Below are positions 7,220 through 8,542 of a stretch of DNA of 8,542 nt, piece by piece (within the stretch, counting starts at the first letter, position 1; every line of letters begins with the position of its first letter). The notes beneath the pieces were generated by a model. The model saw nothing but the letters and a program-made list of their open reading frames with translations. It did not search any database and was not told the origin of the DNA. Source of the DNA: JBELMB01 sp042088665 (GTDB lineage Bacteria; Pseudomonadota; Alphaproteobacteria; Rhodobacterales; Rhodobacteraceae). The position numbers and the translations under genes are program-made. Location of the stretch: assembly GCA_042088665.1 (NCBI GenBank), contig JBELMB010000216.1, positions 1-8,542 of the forward strand. Reading direction: 5' to 3'.

Positions 7220-7504
7220 TTACTCCTCGTCCACGCCGTATTCTTTGTCGAGCTTGTTCATCCGCCAGGCGTAGAAGAAGATCAGGCCCAGAAAGACCAG
7301 GATCGACCCTTGCTGGGCGAACCAGAAACCAAGGTCGGAGCCTCCGACCTGAATGCCTGACAGAAGCGGCCTCAGCAGAATGCCAAAGCCAAAGCTGACC
7401 ACGGCCCAGATCACGAGGCTGATGGCGATGATGCGCATGTTGGCAGCCCAATAGCCCTTGTCGGCTTCGGCCACCTGCGCGTGTTGTGATGATTGATCCG
7501 TCAT
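7220..7504 (-). CDS. DUF4212 protein, small subunit of the sodium:solute symporter
   Basis: This is a 94-residue membrane protein of the DUF4212 (probable solute:sodium symporter small subunit) family, which is found next to VC_2705-type symporters. Hydrophobic helices lie at about residues 24-47 and 62-80. A short charged tail, RMNKLDKEYGVDEE, completes it, with KGYWAANMR before the first helix. The ATG at 7504 is chosen because GAGGAGGA sits 7 nt upstream. A longer frame reaching 7591 would only translate the repeat-derived leader (Arg/Ala-rich) and has no ribosome binding site of note. The stop is 6 nt before the symporter ATG. The presumed role is to stabilise or regulate the large subunit, like the YjcH-type partner of ActP. 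The leader upstream contains tandem hairpins that may control its translation. Confidence 0.92.
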   Translation of the reverse strand: MTDQSSQHAQVAEADKGYWAANMRIIAISLVIWAVVSFGFGILLRPLLSGIQVGGSDLGFWFAQQGSILVFLGLIFFYAWRMNKLDKEYGVDEE

Positions 7505-7521
7505 GTGCGGGTCCTCCTCTA

Positions 7522-7579
7522 CGTGCGCCTCGCGGCGCAGCTTGTTCGTGCGCCGGGCGGCGCAGCTAGTTCGTGCGCC
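7522..7579 (-). repeat. 25-nt tandem repeat forming alternative hairpins in the DUF4212 leader
   Basis: Units at 7522-7546 and 7547-7571 match at 22 of 25 positions, and a third partial unit starts at 7572. In the - transcript the order is GGCGCA, UGCGCC, GGCGCA, UGCGCC, GGCGCA. Each UGCGCC can pair with the GGCGCA before it (9-nt loops) or after it (4-nt loops GCCC and GCGA; the latter is a GNRA tetraloop). The last GGCGCA ends 4 nt before the GAGGAGGA ribosome binding site. Confidence 0.65.
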
Positions 7580-7600
7580 CGCCGGGCACACGTCTCCTGT

Positions 7601-7625
7601 CCGCGTCCCTTGGGGCGAGACGCGG
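7601..7625 (-). other. 7-bp hairpin in the adk-DUF4212 gap
   Basis: CCGCGTC (7601-7607) and GACGCGG (7619-7625) are perfectly complementary around an 11-nt loop. In the - transcript the following bases are ACAGGAGACG, with no U-tract, so this is not a standard terminator. It may be part of a structured leader or an mRNA end-protecting element between adk and the symporter genes. Confidence 0.4.
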
Positions 7626-7676
7626 TCCCCCTGTCGTGTCGGGGGTCGTTGGGGTGGGGTGGCCAGGCCTTGGTTG

Positions 7677-7760
7677 TCGGGCTGTGCTTATCGGGCCGTG
7701 CTTATCGGGCCGTGCTTATCGGGCCATGCTTATCGGGCCATGCTTGTCAGGCCGTGGCGG
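7677..7760. repeat. 14-nt tandem array abutting and entering the adk stop
   Basis: Five units of TCGGGCCGTGCTTA lie back to back at 7677-7690, 7691-7704, 7705-7718, 7719-7732 and 7733-7746, with one or two substitutions in the outer ones. A sixth, degenerate unit (7747-7760) contains the adk stop and last codons. On the - strand the unit is TAAGCACGGCCCGA. As 14 is not a multiple of three, the TAA of successive units falls in all three frames after adk. Such an array is a candidate variable-number repeat. Confidence 0.85.
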
Positions 7761-8436
7761 TCGCCACGATCAAGGCCAGCTTTTCCGAGATCACGTCGAT
7801 CTCGCCCATGGCGTCGACGCCGATCAGCGCGCCGCGCGACCGGTAGTAGGCAACAAGCGGCGCTGTCTGGGCGTGGTAGGCGTCGAGGCGTGCCGCGACC
7901 GTCTCTGCGGTGTCATCGGCGCGGCGCTTGAATTCGGACGCACCGCAGCTGTCGCAGATCCCGTCCTGTTTCGGCTGCTTGAAGCTGTCGTGATAGCCCT
8001 CGCCGCAGCTGGAACAGGTGTAACGGCCCGAGATGCGCGTCACCATGGCGGCGTCGTCAACCTCTAGGCTCACGGCGGCGTTGATCCTTTGCCCGGAGGC
8101 CTCCAGCAATCCGTCGAGTGCCTCGGCCTGTGCGGTGGTGCGCGGAAAGCCGTCGAGGATCACGCCGCGGGCGCAATCCGCGTCGCACAAGCGGTCGCGC
8201 AGGATGGCGATGACGATCTCGTCAGAGACCAACTCGCCCGCGTCCATCACCGCCTTGGCCTGTTTGCCCGCCTCGGTGCCCGCGGCCACCGCTGCGCGCA
8301 GCAGGTCACCGGTGGACAGTTGCACGAGCTCAAAGCGGTCTTCGAGCCTGCGCGCCTGCGTGCCCTTGCCGGCCCCGGGAGGGCCAAGCAGGATCAGAAC
8401 GGGGGCCGGGATCGGGGTCTGGGTGCCGTCCATCAT
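7747..8436 (-). CDS. adk: Adenylate kinase, zinc-lid long form
   Basis: This cytoplasmic enzyme catalyses AMP + ATP = 2 ADP. The 229-residue product has the P-loop GPPGAGKGT at 18-26, STGDLLR at 41-47, the signature LDGFPRT at 94-100, and a long lid domain with GRYTCSSC (137-144) and CDSC (161-164). The four cysteines 141, 144, 161 and 164 fit the Zn-binding lid. RRADD follows at 171-175. The N-terminus is about ten residues longer than usual before the first beta strand. Two ATGs are adjacent (8436 and 8433); AGGAGG ends 8 nt before the first, which is preferred. The start is 3 nt past the acs stop, so the two are very probably co-transcribed and coupled, letting the kinase recycle AMP made by Acs. 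In many Rhodobacterales adk lies in the ribosomal-protein operon beside secY, so this may be a second copy. The family call is very secure. Confidence 0.97.
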   Translation of the reverse strand: MMDGTQTPIPAPVLILLGPPGAGKGTQARRLEDRFELVQLSTGDLLRAAVAAGTEAGKQAKAVMDAGELVSDEIVIAILRDRLCDADCARGVILDGFPRTTAQAEALDGLLEASGQRINAAVSLEVDDAAMVTRISGRYTCSSCGEGYHDSFKQPKQDGICDSCGASEFKRRADDTAETVAARLDAYHAQTAPLVAYYRSRGALIGVDAMGEIDVISEKLALIVATATA

Positions 8437-8439
8437 GGC

Positions 8440-8541
8440 TCAGGCCTCCTGTTTCTGGGCGACCGCGTCGCTGGTTGTGCGTGGGCGGTTCATCCTGTTT
8501 TCAATGAGGTCCTCGACGACGGATGGGTCTGCGAGTGTTGA
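8440..8541 (-). CDS. acs: Acetyl-CoA synthetase, C-terminal end only (5' part outside window)
   Basis: An open frame enters from the right edge and ends at TGA (8440-8442), giving 33 residues that begin STLADPSVVEDLIENR. This matches, from memory, the C-terminus of E. coli Acs (STLADPGVVEKLLEEK), which gives the call. The tail after it (MNRPRTTSDAVAQKQEA) is not conserved. Acs makes acetyl-CoA from acetate, ATP and CoA, releasing AMP and PPi; its catalytic regions and acetylated lysine would lie outside the window. The gene leads into adk with a 3-nt gap and carries adk's AGGAGG within its last codons. The remaining alternative is a related acyl-CoA synthetase such as a propionyl-CoA ligase. 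Only 33 residues are visible, so confidence is moderate. Confidence 0.75.
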   Translation of the reverse strand, partial: STLADPSVVEDLIENRMNRPRTTSDAVAQKQEA

Positions 8542-8542
8542 T

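Noticed and set aside
7220..7591. Longer 123-codon version of the DUF4212 gene
   Set aside because: The extra 29 codons translate the 25-nt repeats; the ATG at 7504 has a strong ribosome binding site and gives the usual family length.
7677..7746. Possible CRISPR array
   Set aside because: Units of 14 nt are contiguous with no spacers, so it is a simple tandem repeat.
8089..8541. + strand frame opposite adk and the acs end
   Set aside because: It overlaps a certain adenylate kinase gene and has no recognisable domain.

Overview
The window is G+C-rich and densely coded. Protein sequence style and gene set suggest an alphaproteobacterium, probably of the Rhodobacterales/Roseobacter group. That placement is inferred from recognised protein families, not from a marker gene.

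Layout. On the + strand, positions 3-1328 hold the C-terminal two thirds of a FadB/FadJ-type beta-oxidation protein (NAD-binding 3-hydroxyacyl-CoA dehydrogenase part); its N-terminal region lies outside the window. Everything else reads on the - strand, from right to left: the last 33 codons of acetyl-CoA synthetase (acs, 8440-8541); adenylate kinase (adk, 7747-8436); a DUF4212 small symporter subunit (7220-7504); a large sodium:solute symporter of the VC_2705 type, often called acetate permease (5426-7213); a cNMP-like/CBS/DUF294 nucleotidyltransferase-like protein (3362-5185); a small unrecognised membrane protein (2774-3268); and a membrane-anchored PAS/DEDDh 3'-5' exonuclease (1363-2772). 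The exonuclease converges on the beta-oxidation gene with a 34-bp gap.

How the genes fit together. The symporter pair would import acetate or another short carboxylate with Na+. Acs activates it to acetyl-CoA and releases AMP and PPi, and the adenylate kinase, whose start lies 3 nt after the acs stop, can return that AMP to ADP. The DUF294 protein carries CBS domains (a fold that often binds AMP/ATP) and a GlnD-like nucleotidyltransferase signature; together with the exonuclease it could form a regulatory arm that senses adenylate state and controls uptake or activation. This regulatory arm is inference: no substrate is known from the sequence.

Non-coding structure. No gene-free stretch exceeds 300 bases, but the two largest gaps are unusual. 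The adk-DUF4212 gap (7505-7746, 242 bp) holds a 14-nt tandem array abutting the adk stop, a 7-bp hairpin, and a 25-nt tandem repeat whose units form alternative hairpins ending next to the DUF4212 ribosome binding site. The symporter-DUF294 gap (5186-5425, 240 bp) holds a good intrinsic-terminator candidate, a 13-nt triple repeat and a duplicated 10-mer. The 93-bp gap at 3269-3361 holds two overlapping hairpins without a U-tract.
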